Shown here in pieces: positions 23,497-35,159 of a stretch of DNA of 64,000 nt. Below the pieces are notes generated by a model. The model saw nothing but the letters and a program-made list of their open reading frames with translations. It searched no databases and was not told the origin of the DNA. The position numbers and the translations under genes were made by a program. The first letter of the stretch is position 1. Every line of letters starts with the position of its first letter. The stretch is from Chrysogorgia sp. JL179-B06 (Eukaryota > Cnidaria > Anthozoa > Scleralcyonacea > Chrysogorgiidae), in the NCBI GenBank assembly GCA_035772405.1, contig JAYKKM010000121.1, positions 2,332,501-2,396,500 on the forward strand, in the 5' to 3' direction.

Positions 23497-23985
23497 TTTA
23501 AATTTCAAACTCCAAGGACCTGTATATATTCATGATTTTTTCAAACCTAGAATCGCCAATTATAATTTAAGAGGTAGTGGTATAAACGTACTCCAGCAGC
23601 CATATAACAGCCTTTTTCAGCACAATTCTTTCTCATAAATCTCACATTTGGAACCAGTTACTTTCTGCAGCTAAAACCACAACTTCTTTATCCTAGTTTT
23701 GTAAATATATTTGTATTTTCGATTTTGTTGGTTGCCAATGTAATAACTGTGTGTAATTCCTAGCACAATCTCTATCTGTCTATCATATAGTACATAATGT
23801 AATTAGTTTGATTCTTTATTATATTAATTAGTATAAATAATTTTATATTTTTACCAGCTAATTTGCTCTATGTAAATGTAACTTATTTCTGTAACTAAAT
23901 ATCTTAATTGTCAAGCATTTATATCATGAGACCCTGGCTCGGGTGACTGGGCAACCACACCCTGCATTGCTGACGTAAAATAAAT
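23497..23985 (+). mobile_element. LINE 3' fragment (LINE C)
   Basis: A C-terminal LINE segment (a YNLRGSG-like block near 23565, then NSFSHKSHIWNQL near 23625-23665) leads to a long noncoding tail ending CCCTGGCTCGGGTGACTGGG, then an AATAAA box at 23978-23985. It is not part of LINE A, whose own tail precedes it. 5'-truncated, as is usual for LINEs. Confidence 0.5.
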
Positions 23986-23989
23986 TATT

Positions 23990-24250
23990 AAGTCCCACCA
24001 TAACACGCAGTCGTAACCGATGTTATTGCTAATGAGGAAACGTCCCTTCTACGTTACCTTACTTTTAGGAAACTTTAAATTGGTGGTTAGCTGACTGCTC
24101 TGCCGCAGTGGTGTCAATTAAGGAATTCTCAAAATCAATTACAGAATAAATGTCCTCGCTTATGAACGTTCTCATTGAAACAGTATCAATAAGTGCATAC
24201 ACATCTACGTTATTTATTAAACACTTGATAAAAGGTTGTGTCGATAAAGA
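23990..24250. other. Noncoding, nothing recognised
   Basis: A short interval between a LINE tail and a gag remnant. A minus-strand stretch near 24115-24180 may be the start of a retroviral-type protease region, but no DSG or DTG motif is visible. Confidence 0.25.
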
Positions 24251-24254
24251 AAAA

Positions 24255-24694
24255 TGTATCTTGCTACAACTACAGTTCCCACAACATACCCAAGGGCAAG
24301 CTGCTATCCCACTTATTGAGTCGCCCGTTGGGAGTTTAAACGATTTGCACAGTCTTTAGCAAAATGTCCATATCCCTGGCATTCATGACGTCTATTAGTC
24401 TTAGTTCTGTTCTGGAGTCGGTTGACTGGGTTTGACCTTTGAACCCGCACTTGCTGGCCCATTGTGTTGCAGACAAAGCATGACACATTAGCTTGTCAAT
24501 AGCTTGGCCATTTCTTCACTCTTATCGCTTGCTACCCCAGCAGTTTTCACCTCGTTGTTCTGGTCTGTGTAGTCTTGAACGGCTCGATAGCATTGAACAA
24601 ACGAAACCATCTTTGGGAGATCTGGCACAGTGTGACTTTCTAACAGTTTTATCTTGATGCTCTTGGGCAAAACTTTCATAAACTGCCTCATCAA
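24255..24694 (-). pseudogene. gag: LTR-retrotransposon gag remnant
   Basis: The minus-strand frame gives LPKSIKIKLLESHTVPDLPK, a capsid-like segment common in Gypsy-type gag of invertebrates. About 130 bp further on, RHECQGYGHFAKDC is a CCHC zinc knuckle in which the first Cys has become Arg. The knuckle is in another frame from the capsid part. No pol follows, so it is an isolated fragment. Confidence 0.55.
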
Positions 24695-24699
24695 CAGCG

Positions 24700-25065
24700 C
24701 TATTTGGCGATGGTGCTAATATCGAGCGGCGTTTAGTCTCTTATCATGCAAATGCATGCAAATCTATTTGTATATTTACATGCATCAACGGCCGTCCTTT
24801 TTGTTGGTTGTTCCCTTGGTAACAAAGGGAAATTACAGTGAATGAAGATTTGTGTTCAAAAGATACCATTGGAAAGCCCTTAAACAACCACAATTGTGGG
24901 TAAATATGAAGTAGGAAAAATTTGAACTAGTGTGTAATATATTTTTGAATGTTTAGTCCTTGAACTACCACAATTATGGTGTAAATAAGAAGCGACGAGG
25001 GCAATTTGTGAAACTTTGAAAACACAAGTGAAATTCAACCTTAATTTTATGAGGAACTTGTGATT
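24700..25065. other. Noncoding; paired octamers and a repeat
   Basis: ATGCAAAT, the POU-factor octamer, occurs twice in tandem at 24746-24753 and 24756-24763. A diverged direct repeat (ACCACAATT context) lies at about 24882-24920 and 24955-24995. No gene is visible. The octamers may be chance in AT-rich DNA. Confidence 0.3.
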
Positions 25066-25067
25066 GT

Positions 25068-25382
25068 TGTTGTTGTTGAAGCATTTATTTAATCACGATT
25101 AGAAAAGATACAGCAAAAGCTGATAGGGTCGTGAATAATCACTATTGTATCTATTTTTACAAAATACACAAAACTAATATAATATTAATTATAATTACTA
25201 TTAATATAATCTTTTGAGTTCCAATTTAAAACATTGAGTCTCTTAATTTTAAATTTGCTATAACCTTTGAAAAATGTCGACTATTTTCAATTTCTTTCGT
25301 CTCGTTATTCAAGTTGTTCCACAAAACTGATCCCTTATAGCTAATCGACTTCTTCATAATTTCATAATTTCATGATTACCTG
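25068..25382 (-). mobile_element. LINE 3' fragment
   Basis: The minus-strand frame starting near 25365 reads MKKSISYKGSVLWNNL, the C-terminal motif of CR1/Jockey-group reverse transcriptases (compare MKKSFMYDGAKLWNS in the LINE at 55901-57095). A noncoding tail ends in (CAA)n at about 25068-25080. 5'-truncated. Confidence 0.6.
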
Positions 25383-25389
25383 TTAATCA

Positions 25390-26235
25390 TATAGAGGGCA
25401 AAATGTATTCATAAATAAGTTAGCTATGTACGTCAACAACATGAGAAACCAGCTAAATGTCAAAACCAAGCATGAAAAACAACAATCCACTGAAAGTAAA
25501 CGGTACATTACAACCAACTTTATCGAGTTAAACATCGACTAAGAGAACAGGGGAACGTGGATTTACAAGTAAAACAACAATAACTTAAGTGTTTCCCACT
25601 GGCATCTCAACCAATCAGGTACAAGTAATTTTGCCCTCTTTATGATGCTATATACTGTACAGTGCTGGTAGTTTAGGGTGTAAAAACATGCAGACTATAG
25701 CTGTTTATGACCTAGACTACAATTTTGTAGTATAAACAAGCATTACTGTATACTGGTACGATGTTGGTACGATGTTCTAGCAGTTCTTGATGGAAAAAAC
25801 AATCAGGTAAAATATTATAAAACAATGGACTTATATTTAATATGTGTGCTGCTGTACTGAATAAGGGAGAGCTCATGGATGATTGTCAAGCTCATATCCT
25901 CAGAAAAATTATTCAGACAGGAATCGAACCTGTAACTTTCTGATTGCCGGATTTATAGGTTGTCCCAGGCCTGTTTTGATTTTGGGGTGCGACTATGTTT
26001 GCATGATGACTGGATAAGAGGCTTAACCATTGGAAATTTTCTGGTTTTTGTCACTAACTATACAATTTTTGTGACAGTGTTCTCATTCCTATTGAGAATG
26101 TACATTTTTTTGTTATTTCCTATCTTCTAAGTATCCTATAACTACAAGGGAATAGAGAGATAGGGTATTTTTTATTTCTTACCCATTTAGAAACTGTCCC
26201 ACTTGCTTTCTTTTCTTTTTTAACACTACGTGTAG
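25390..26235. other. Noncoding, one tRNA-like relic
   Basis: No gene frame. On the minus strand at 25920-25930 GGTTCGATTCC is a perfect tRNA T-arm/B-box, with ACAG and CTGT able to pair around it, but no convincing A box or acceptor stem is present. I read it as a tRNA or SINE relic. Confidence 0.35.
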
Positions 26236-26467
26236 GTTATCCAACATCTGTTTTTGGTCAGCGCCAGAGATCACACCAACAGATCGAGACACCATCACCT
26301 TACTGACCCGAAAATTCACTTTAAGGTTAGATCTTGACAGAAAAATTATTGAACATGCTAGTTCCAAAATTGAAGATCAGCTTGTTGGCGATAATACAGA
26401 CAACCTCTTGGATGACATACTCCTGGAAGATGTACTTGAAGATTCCAAGAAAATGAAAGCGCAATAA
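26236..26467 (+). CDS. Terminal exon of an unrecognised gene
   Basis: A long pyrimidine run (TTGCTTTCTTTTCTTTTTT, 26201-26221) leads to GTGTAG, an acceptor at 26235. The following frame is open for 77 codons to a TAA at 26465-26467. It reads DTITLLTRKFTLRLDLDRKI and ends in an acidic helix (LLDDILLEDVLED). The frame, acceptor and stop agree, so a real exon is plausible. Upstream exons were not found. It is convergent with the minus-strand gene ending at 26842. Function unknown. Confidence 0.4.
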
Positions 26468-26841
26468 TTGTTATGAGGACCCATTCCTGTTATAGATGTT
26501 ATCTCATTTCTATTGTATTGTATATGGTCCATAATCTAAATGAAGTACGAGCATACCACGTTCCTGTTCTAAACGTTGATCCATGTGCATAGGATGCACA
26601 TAAAGGATTATTTAAATTAGCCCCAATTGTGAAAACCAACAGTCAAAAAAATCACGAAAGACACTGAGCTATAAAGACAATAAAGTTGATAATAATATAA
26701 TATAATTATTTACAGTAATTCAAATATAAATAAATAACTTAAATAAAATAAGTTATATATTGATATGAAATTTAAATTATGGCAAGGGAATACATCACAA
26801 ATAAATAACTTTTAAATTGTTAAATTGAATTGTTCTGTCTT

Positions 26842-29214
26842 TCACTCCTCTTGATAATGTAGTCTGTCTTCCTGCCTCAGAATCTGCCATTTTGCATTTG
26901 TAATACCATTGGCCCATTTTCTAGTTTTCCTGGTATAAAATGCTGCCCAGAAGTCCTTGGATTTCCGCACAACATCTATTCCAATTTCTCTGATGTATTT
27001 TCGCTGGAAGAACATGCAAAATCATGTAAACATTCTATTTTAGCTTGTGTATGTGTGTGCGTGTGTATGTGTGTGCGTGTGTATGTATGTATATGTATAT
27101 ATGTATACATTCTTTTGATCTTGCTGTTATGAGTGATTACTAGCATAGTTACTACTAAAGTACTTACTGCGATAATTATTTCATTGTTTAGTAAGCCAGG
27201 ATAACTATCAACTAGCAACTTTTGTCCCACAAGCTGGAGAACCTTCTCGATTACCACATTTGTTGGTGCATCTAGTAGCTGATCATAGCCAGCTATATCA
27301 AGGAGCTGAAAATCATAGACTCTCTCATAAGCAATATATTAATTTGAAATGGTAAAAATAGCAATAAATTATGGCAAATTACACTTCTGCGTTCCTCACT
27401 CCTCAATATGAGCATTCGGAAGCTTCATATTTCTTGAATCTTATCAGGAGCTCTTGGCAACTGAGACCAGTCGGGGAATTATTAAATTCAACCTTCAGTA
27501 TTCTCTCAAATCCAATACATTGCAAATAATATCATTATAATATATCATTTATCATAAAATCAGGGTATGGTTGATGGGTTGTTCAAGCAAATATTTAACT
27601 CTATTTATATAAGCATTTATACTGAAGTACTTTAACAAATCAGCATAAATCAAAATTTACATTCCTATACAAATAATACACTGACATGTATAAATATTAT
27701 ATAGACAGTCCCATTTCACTATAAATTATTAGACTGGTCATTATTTATAGGGTTTACTGGGTTCAGCGAATCAAATTTTTGAAGCCTGTCCAAACAGCAT
27801 AATTGGTGAATTTAAATTGATCCTTGTGAGATCATGAGCACATCCAATATGAAATATGGAAAGCACATTGGTGAGATAGTCTTGTCTCAGAACTTTAAGA
27901 AAAACTACTGTAAGAAAAAAATTATAGTTGTGTTTTTTCTGTCTTACTAAAAACACAAACACATTGTGTTTTTATGCGTGCTTGTGACCCGGGGTCAATT
28001 TTACCAGACCCAATTATACCATAAATAATGACCGTTCCCTTAGCTCCCTGCGTTGGTTAAGGGTGGTAAACGACGTGGTAATTACCTCTTTTTCTGCTGT
28101 ATCGATAGGATACCTTCCCTTTGTGGTATAATATTTGCCTAAGATTTGATTAACGTTTTCCTGTGAAGTATGAAAAAACTTTTAATTATATTATTGAATT
28201 GATTATTTTCGACTGGTGTCTAATTACGATATATGTTATGTGCAGACCTTTTTGACCCCACCTTTAACCAGTTATGTATTGTGGTTAATGAGAGAAATGT
28301 TAATTACGTTTTCCGACAACATATAACTATAAGTTCGCTTGACAATAATTTTGATGCGCCGAAAAGTTCAAAGATTGAGACCAACCAACAATACAATATT
28401 TATAATATAAACAAATACGTACGGTGTGACAACTCTTTGCCATGTCGAATTTGTCTGCATCTAGACCTCTCTTAACTCGTTTGGTTATTACCAGCAGTTC
28501 ATTCTGAACCTGTTCAATTGCCCTCTTCAAACCGACCTCTTCCGCCAAGTTTTTGACATGTTCAACGATATCTAAATTAAAAAGAAATCAAAGAAGATCA
28601 ACTGAGATAAATAAACTACGAAATATGTTTCGCATGCAGATATAAACAGCTGACATTCAATGTTGAACACAACGGAATGCAGAACATAAATGGCAACAAA
28701 TGAAACTAAAAGCTTGTTATTTTTGTGAGTTGCCAAGGAAACGGGAAATCGCAGGCGAAGTTCAATTTTAAGAATTTTCCGTTTTTTCGTTTGAGAATTT
28801 TCCAAGCAGGAATAAGTAATTAAAGACATTTAAATGCTTAACAATAATAAATACCTTGGCACGTTCGCTGCTCGCGTCGATGTCCTAAAGCAAAAACAAC
28901 TGCTAAAACAAAACCTTTCAAACAACGCCGTTCACAAAATAGATTTGCAAAGACGTAAAAAAACAAACAAAAAACAACAAACAAAAACGTTTACCTTCTC
29001 TGGAAACGCGCTGAAACCTGGGATTCGGGGAAGAGTTATTTATTCTGGATTTAATGGTATAAATGGATGGAAATTAATACCACGAGTAATGGAAATTATT
29101 AAGTTTAGAAACCATGTATATTAAAAAAACTTACTCGTCCTCTTGCGTTTCATCACTGTCGTCTGCTTGGGCCGCATCTCTGTTGAACGAACTGCTCCCG
29201 GCTGAGGCAAACAT
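26842..29214 (-). CDS. Six-exon gene, product not recognised
   Basis: Six minus-strand exons join in frame with GT-AG introns: 29135-29214 (ATG at 29212-29214), 28995-29017 (a 23-nt microexon), 28423-28571, 28086-28160, 27168-27305 and 26842-27003 (TGA). They total 627 nt, 208 codons plus stop, and every intron phase matches. The protein begins MFASAGSSS, has an acidic stretch (DDSDETQEDE), then helical segments (GLKRAIEQVQNELLVITKRV; VIEKVLQLVGQKLLVDSYPG) and ends in a basic-aromatic tail (KSKDFWAAFYTRKTRKWANG). I see no known domain, signal peptide or membrane segment. The start could lie further upstream. It could be a host gene or part of a repeated gene family; intact splicing and frame argue against old decay. 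Confidence 0.65.
27048..27110. repeat. (GT)n/(GTAT)n microsatellite
   Basis: A run of GTGTGTGC and GTAT units lies in the intron between the last two exons of the six-exon gene. Confidence 0.9.
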
Positions 29215-29219
29215 TTCAT

Positions 29220-29580
29220 GCAGGATTTTCTTACAAAACAAAAATGTTAAGGATCTTTAAATAGCCCAAATATAAAAGTGGTACGAGCGAAATAAAACAG
29301 ATACAAGTAATGCGAAAACTGAAAATGTGAAAATGATCACGATTGCGCTTTTGCATGATACAATAACATCACTGCCGTGATATAAAACCCACCAATTAGG
29401 TACCAGAATTATATATATTTTTCCAAATAAGGGAGAAACCAATCAAAAACAAGCAATTCAAATCTCTATTTTAAAAATTACAAAACTGGAAAACGAAAAT
29501 ACAAACTGACGAAACATGCCCAGGCAAGCGATCTTGGTTAAACGTTTCCCTGATTTTAATGCCAATTGTTAACGTAAAAT
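29220..29580. other. Upstream region of the six-exon gene
   Basis: Noncoding and AT-rich, with no recognised element. It lies between the minus-strand start at 29214 and a plus-strand frame at 29588, so it could hold promoters for both directions. No TATA or initiator is convincing. Confidence 0.3.
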
Positions 29581-29587
29581 TAAAAAA

Positions 29588-29935
29588 ATGAAGAGAACAA
29601 GAGATACAATAGCATCGTATGTCCAGTGCAGCATGAACTTTGAATCGAATATTAGTTTTCAACGACATTTCCAGTCTCGAAACCACAAACAAAGCACCTT
29701 GGCCTTGCGATGTTGTTGGAATTTGCGGACTATGAACAAACGGAGCCTGAAACAACATATGACGATGCTCATGATCAGGATAAAACTACCTATAATTCAC
29801 AATACCTGCCGGAGGAGGAACGTTTTCTTGAGGGGAAGTGCTTGTGCTGACGATGAACAGGACGGCCTGCATGAATTTTATCCGTTTCCCAGCAAAACGT
29901 TTTTCATGCTATATTACTACTTATATTGCTAGAAT
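29588..29935 (+). pseudogene. 5' part of an unrecognised TE-like gene
   Basis: An ATG-started frame (KRTRDTIASYVQC, FQRHFQSRNHK) looks like a degenerate C2H2-type entry. After one frame change an acidic linker (TEPETTYDDAHDQDK) leads to FYPFPSKTFFMLYYYL. The PFPSKT..LLY pattern is, from memory, the start of a family of transposon-like proteins in cnidarians and molluscs. It runs into LINE D at about 29990, which seems to have interrupted it. Confidence 0.4.
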
Positions 29936-29989
29936 ATCCAAATGCCTGTACATGAGTGGTTTTCCTATGGCTGATATATGTGGCTGATC

Positions 29990-32900
29990 CCAACCAACCC
30001 ATGTGGTAATGTAAGCATATTACCTTGGTATGGCCTTGTCTTACATCCAAGATGGCGGTATGGTGGTTAACTCAGGGCTCCCGCCGTATTTTGATTTTTC
30101 TGAGTCTCTATCTAATATTTCTCTCTGTTTCTACTGGTTATGAGAAATATCATGACACTGAGAGTATTTTTGTGCATCAAAGGCTGGTCTGTTCCTTACA
30201 GCGAATATGTCATTCAAGAAAATTAATGAAATCTACCTCTTTGGCCAAGACTACCTTGTATGTAAAGGCAACAATGTCTGTTGCTTTACTCAAGTATTCT
30301 CTTGCTGCTGGCTATATTATTTTATTATCAAATGATATTCAAGTAAACCCGGGTCCTTGTGACTCGTGTGCTTTATGTGGTAAAGTATGCAGAAGAAACC
30401 AAATGGCCATTCAATGTGATTTGTGCGATCAATGGCATCACGCGAAATGTATAAACATGGAAAGGGAAGAATATCGCTCTCTCGCTGACGATGCGATGAA
30501 CTGGATGTGCTCAGACTGTTTATTTCCTGGCAATGATTGCATCGACACTACTGATGCTTTAACAGATGTTTCTTCCATGGGCTCAGGTATGCTTTCATCG
30601 AACCCAATATCACCTACAATTCGTCTGATGAGAGGCTTTAAAGTTGCTCATTTAAATATAAACAGATTACTTAACAAACTTGATGTTCTGACTTTGTCAG
30701 AAACTTGGCTTTCAAATGATATTGATGACAACGAAGTATCTTTATCTGGCTATAATTTGGTGCGAAGAGACAGGAAAAATTCAACAAAGTCGGTGGGAGG
30801 TGGGATTGCTGTTTACATATGCGATGGAATACATTTTACTTGCGAAGATATCGGTGCTGGGGATATTGAGTCCATATGGGTAAAGATTGTGCGTGGATAT
30901 GCAAAAGCAATTTATATTGGAACAGTTTATCGTCCTGGTGACTCTGCATTGGATCCATATATTGTTTATCTAAGTGATTTTCTGGATAAAATTGATTGTG
31001 AAAAATCTGATGTTATAATTACCGGAGATATGAATATTGATATGACTAAGCAAAAAAGATCTGCCCCAAAACAACAACTGAATTCCTTCGCATTGAAATA
31101 TGATTTGCATCAAATAGTGAAATCACCGACCCGTATTACTGAACATTCTAAAACCCTCATTGATTTAATATTTGTTCTTAATGAGCATCGCTTTGTCCAG
31201 TCAGGCGTTATAGACAGTTCAATTAGCGACCATAGTTTGGTATTTGGAGTTCTGAAAGGAGGTGTTAAAAGAATGCCCCATAAGGAATTTGAATATCGTT
31301 CTTTTAAATCTTATAACAAAGACATTTTTATTCAAGATTTAAATGATGTGCCCTGGTGTGTATTGGATAGTTTTGATAATATCAATGATGCTGTAGCGAC
31401 ATGGGAACGTCTTTTTACAGATGTCATAAATCAACATGCTCCAATCAAATTTGGACGCGTTAAAGGTAATAGAACACCCTGGATTACGGCAAAAGTTTTA
31501 GAAATGAGACGTGATAGGGAATATCACTTACGAAAGGCAAAATCAAATAAGAATAGTTACCACTGGGGCATGTATCGAAAGTTGCGTAACTGTGTTAAAT
31601 ACACTGAGAGGAGGTTAAAGTCTGAATACTATTGTAATCTGATCGAACAGTCAAAGGATGATGGCAATAAAATGTGGCGCAGTATAAAAGAGATTTTACC
31701 TAATAAAAAGGCTGTTGGATTATCTTCTATCTTTGAGAAAGGGAAAATGTATTGTGACAGCAAATCTATAGCAGAAGTTCTGAATGAACATTTTGCTTCA
31801 GTTGGCAAAAATTTGGCTAAAGCTTTTAAGAACAATATATCTCCCTTCGGAAACTTTGAACTACCAAGCGCCACATCATCTTTCCAATTAACGGAAGTTC
31901 CGGTGAACATTGTCGGTGAAATTATTAGTGGACTTAAAACAAACAAAGCAATAGGATTGGACAAAGTAAGTGCTCGATTATTTAAAGATGCAAATGAAGT
32001 CATTTCCCCAGTTTTGACTAAATTGATTAATAAATCATTTCAAGATGGAGTATTTCCAGGTAACTGGAAAATAGCGAAGGTAACAGCTTTATTTAAAGAT
32101 GGAGACAAAACACTTAAGAATAATTATCGACCAATTTCCATACTCCCAACGGTCAGTAAAATAATCGAAAGGACTGCTCATTCTCAGCTTTGTGAATATT
32201 TAGAAAGTAATGGTCTACTATCTAACTACCAATTTGGTTTCCGTCGTAAAAGATCAACTACAATGGCTCTAATCAGTTTTACTGATATGGTATTGGAAGG
32301 TATGGATAAAGGCCAAGTCATGGGTACCGTTTACCTGGACCTTTGTAAATCTTTCGACACGGTTGACCATACAATCCTCGTCCAAAAACTGAAGAGATTA
32401 GGTGTGACCGGTTCAAGTTTGGCCTGGTTTCAGTCGTATGTGAGCGGTAGATGTCAACAAACGTCTCACGGCGGTTCTCTTTCTTCTTCTCTCAAAGTTC
32501 CCATAGGAGTTCCTCAAGGCTCTATATTAGGGACATTATTGTTCTTGGTCTACTTAAATGGTATTGAGGCGAATCTCCAATATGCAAAAGTTCCTTTTTT
32601 GCTGATGATATGGCAATTTATTGTCCCGTTTACACGCCAGAAGAGCTTCACGAAAAACTGAACTCGGACCTACAGATTATTTCTAGCAGACTAGATGATT
32701 TGAAGCTTTCACTCAACATAAGCAAATCTGAGCTAATGATTCTTGGGAATACTCTACGGCTAAAAAAATTTGAAAACATTCATCTTGTAATTAAAAATGA
32801 ACAGTTGGATAGAGTTACATCCTTTAAATATCTAGGAGTTACTATAAATGACTCGCTCACTTGGCATGATCATATTAATACCATGCAGGTTAAGGCTAAA

Positions 32901-33572
32901 AAGCGTCTGGGTATTTTAAAGCGTATAAAATATCTTTTGCCATTATTCGTTAGGACAATTTTTGTAAATACTATGGTTTTACCTGTTATAGAATATGCTA
33001 GTATTATCTGGGGCGATAAAGACAATATCACCTTAATGAACATAATACAGGTTATACAAAATAAGGCGGCAAAACTTATACTCGATCGCCCAGTATATTC
33101 CAGCGCTACTGATTCTTTGAAATCTTTGAAATGGTTAGACCTTAGTACTAGGAGAAAAATCCAACGATGTATTTATATTTTTAATTTAACAGATAATGAT
33201 ATATCAATTAGAGGTGTTGATATACATACTCATGATACTCGTCTTAAACTTGATTTAAGATCAACAAAATCTAACAGAAGAAAAGGTCAACTTAGATCTT
33301 ATAACCACTCTATAAATGATTGGAATTTATTATCACAAGATATTAGGACATTATCATCTGAAGAATATTTTAAGAAAGCCATTTTTAATCATTTTAAATA
33401 TTTTTAACTTTTCTGTATTAATTATTTATTGTTTTGTCTTCTTTCTCTTGTATTTACCATACATTTTAGTCTTGTTAGACTCAATTTACAATTGTAATTA
33501 GTTATAACTTTAGCAGAGCCCTGTTGAAAATCATCGTCTTGGTGAACAGGCCGTCTGAATAAAGAATTTACT
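29990..33572 (+). mobile_element. LINE D, CR1-like with PHD, nearly intact
   Basis: One long plus-strand LINE has a coding region that is open from 30025 to 32661 and, after one frame change, from 32610 to 33407. The 3' end reads GAATAAAGAATTTACTTACT with a short TTAC repeat, at about 33557-33572. The 5' end is not defined but lies just upstream of 30025. The PHD finger and 2A-like motif before an apurinic endonuclease are features of CR1/L2-group elements. Confidence 0.88.
30025..33407 (+). pseudogene. LINE D ORF: 2A-like, PHD, endonuclease, RT
   Basis: Residues 17-36 are hydrophobic (ILIFLSLYLIFLSV), and a second hydrophobic stretch (LAAGYIILLS) leads into DIQVNPGP at 30334-30357, a full 2A-like motif. 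A PHD finger follows (CALCGKVC, CDLCDQWHHAKC, WMCSDC). Endonuclease has LTLSETWLS, ITGDMNIDM and SISDHSLVFG; about ten residues seem missing before VLTLSE. Reverse transcriptase has NNYRPISILP, GFRRKRSTTMAL, LDLCKSFDTVDH and GVPQGSILG. A single-base shift in a T run at 32595-32600 puts the catalytic FADDM box in the next frame, which is then open to the stop at 33407. One base would separate this from an open reading frame. Confidence 0.88.
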
Positions 33573-33636
33573 TACTTGGCTCAGGCCATGCCATGGTTCT
33601 TGAAAGAACAGCCAAATTAAACAATTTAATACAAAC

Positions 33637-34812
33637 CTTGGCCAAGCACTTTTTAATGCTCTTTGATTTGTGCCACACATCCAGACTATGGATCATATCC
33701 TTATATTGTGTTTCTGAAATAGAAATAAATTATCTCACTTCCTCTTGAATTTCTACCAGGTCTGTTGGACTGTCCTATAAAGGGCGCACGCACATAATAT
33801 CCCATAATAGCCACTGTTAATTCTCAAACGAAAAATAAGGAATTGTATAATATCCCATAATAGCCACTGTTAATTCTCAAACGAAAAATAAGGAATTGTT
33901 TGATCAACTTACCCAGCAGTGCCTTTACAGACGTGGATGCATCAGTTACAAACTCTCTAACCTTCACATCCTTGTTGAGGCGATCAATGCTACGCTTTGC
34001 AGCCTCTTTCTCCATGTTGTTGGATACAAGGCCAACATGTCTCTTATCCAAGACTTCAATGTCAAGAATGTAATTTGTACTCACTTCCATCGTGAAGTAA
34101 CAAAGATTCTTGGCATTGAAGCCTGGTGAGTCACATTGGCCATCACCACCAACAACAATTTCATTCCCATAAAACTCAGATATGAGTTCTTTCCTCATCC
34201 ACAACCACCACTCGTTAATCTCAGGAACTAAATACAGCCTTTGAAATCTGTGGTAGGTTGAACTTGACAAAAATTCCAAACTTTGGAAAACTGGTTGCCA
34301 GACAACAAAATAGAGGAAGCTGCTTGAAGATTGTTGGTATAAATATCATTCACTTGATGGGAGGAACAGAATCGATATTTATGCCCTGCCGAACAAACAC
34401 AGTTAACAATTAGGGTCATGCCAATAAAGTGATAACGAATATTAGTTTTAGCTAGGCACCCATGTGTCTGTCACTGCTGCTGGAAAATTGCAAGAAGCAA
34501 ATCAACAGAGCAAACACATTTCTTTTCCTTTACCAATCTGTATTCCTCCTTCAATGAATACAACTCATCTCCTCTGGTTAGTTTGCCATGTGGTCCAAAG
34601 GGAATAGTAAACTCAGTGGTGGAATATGACTGCTGTTGAAGGTTCGGTGTTATACTCATTTGTTCTAGCTCATTTTCGTCAGGCATTTCATAAATGTCAT
34701 TGTCACCTTCATCCAAATCAGTTGTATCTTCATTACTACCATCCTCCATAAAACTAATAAAGAAATATATTTCACCATAAATATATCTGTAATCAAATGC
34801 ATCAAATAACAA
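33637..34812 (-). pseudogene. Spliced transposase-like gene, GDGxCDSPG family
   Basis: Exons on the minus strand: 34473 to about 34755 (acidic start MEDGSNEDTTDLDEGDND, later CVCSVDLLLAIFQQ); about 34228-34430 (SILLSGNQFSKVWNF); about 33913-34279 (VGGDGQCDSPGFNAKN, then NNMEKEAAKR and FVTDAS); and 33637-33713 (DMIHSLDVWHKSKSIKKCL). The donor after 33913 (GTAAGT) and the acceptor before 33713 (TTTCTATTTCAG) join in phase. GDG, VTD and DVWH are acidic positions I know from a widespread DDE-like family in cnidarians and fish. A frame change near 34265 separates two parts, so this copy is probably inactive. The C-terminal part would lie where LINE D now is. Confidence 0.6.
33794..33899. repeat. 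Perfect 53-bp tandem duplication
   Basis: The segment starting ATAATATCCC at 33794 is repeated without change at 33847. The duplication lies in the intron just beyond the donor of the transposase-like gene. Confidence 0.9.
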
Positions 34813-35159
34813 AGCCTGTGTTACGAACTAGTTGAAAACTGATTATAAAGCACATTTCACAGAAACTTGCAAATGGCAGAAACATTTATCAAACAGATAA
34901 AATTGGTTACTGAGTCATTTTCTCGTTCCATGTCTTGCTGACTTTGTAAGGTTATGTAAACTGTAAAAATTGTGTTATTAAAATGATGTAGCAAAAAGTA
35001 CATGTATAGTAGCTGCTAAACATGGCTTATTATAATTAAATATACATGACATCCACTGAAGGACAGTAATGGAGAAGGGAAGTCCCATGAATTTATTGCT
35101 AACAATCGGGTAAAGCATTTTTATTATTAAGTCATGATTATAAATTATTATTAGTTTCA

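Noticed and set aside
24746..24763. Tandem POU octamers as an enhancer
   Set aside because: Two ATGCAAAT words in AT-rich DNA without a nearby gene are not enough.
25905..25965. tRNA gene on the minus strand
   Set aside because: Only the T-arm is convincing. There is no acceptor stem pairing or A box.
26976..27257. A 93-residue protein with a Thr-His-rich tail
   Set aside because: Only the part before the GTAAGT donor at 27167 is coding. The Thr-His tail is the GT microsatellite in the intron.
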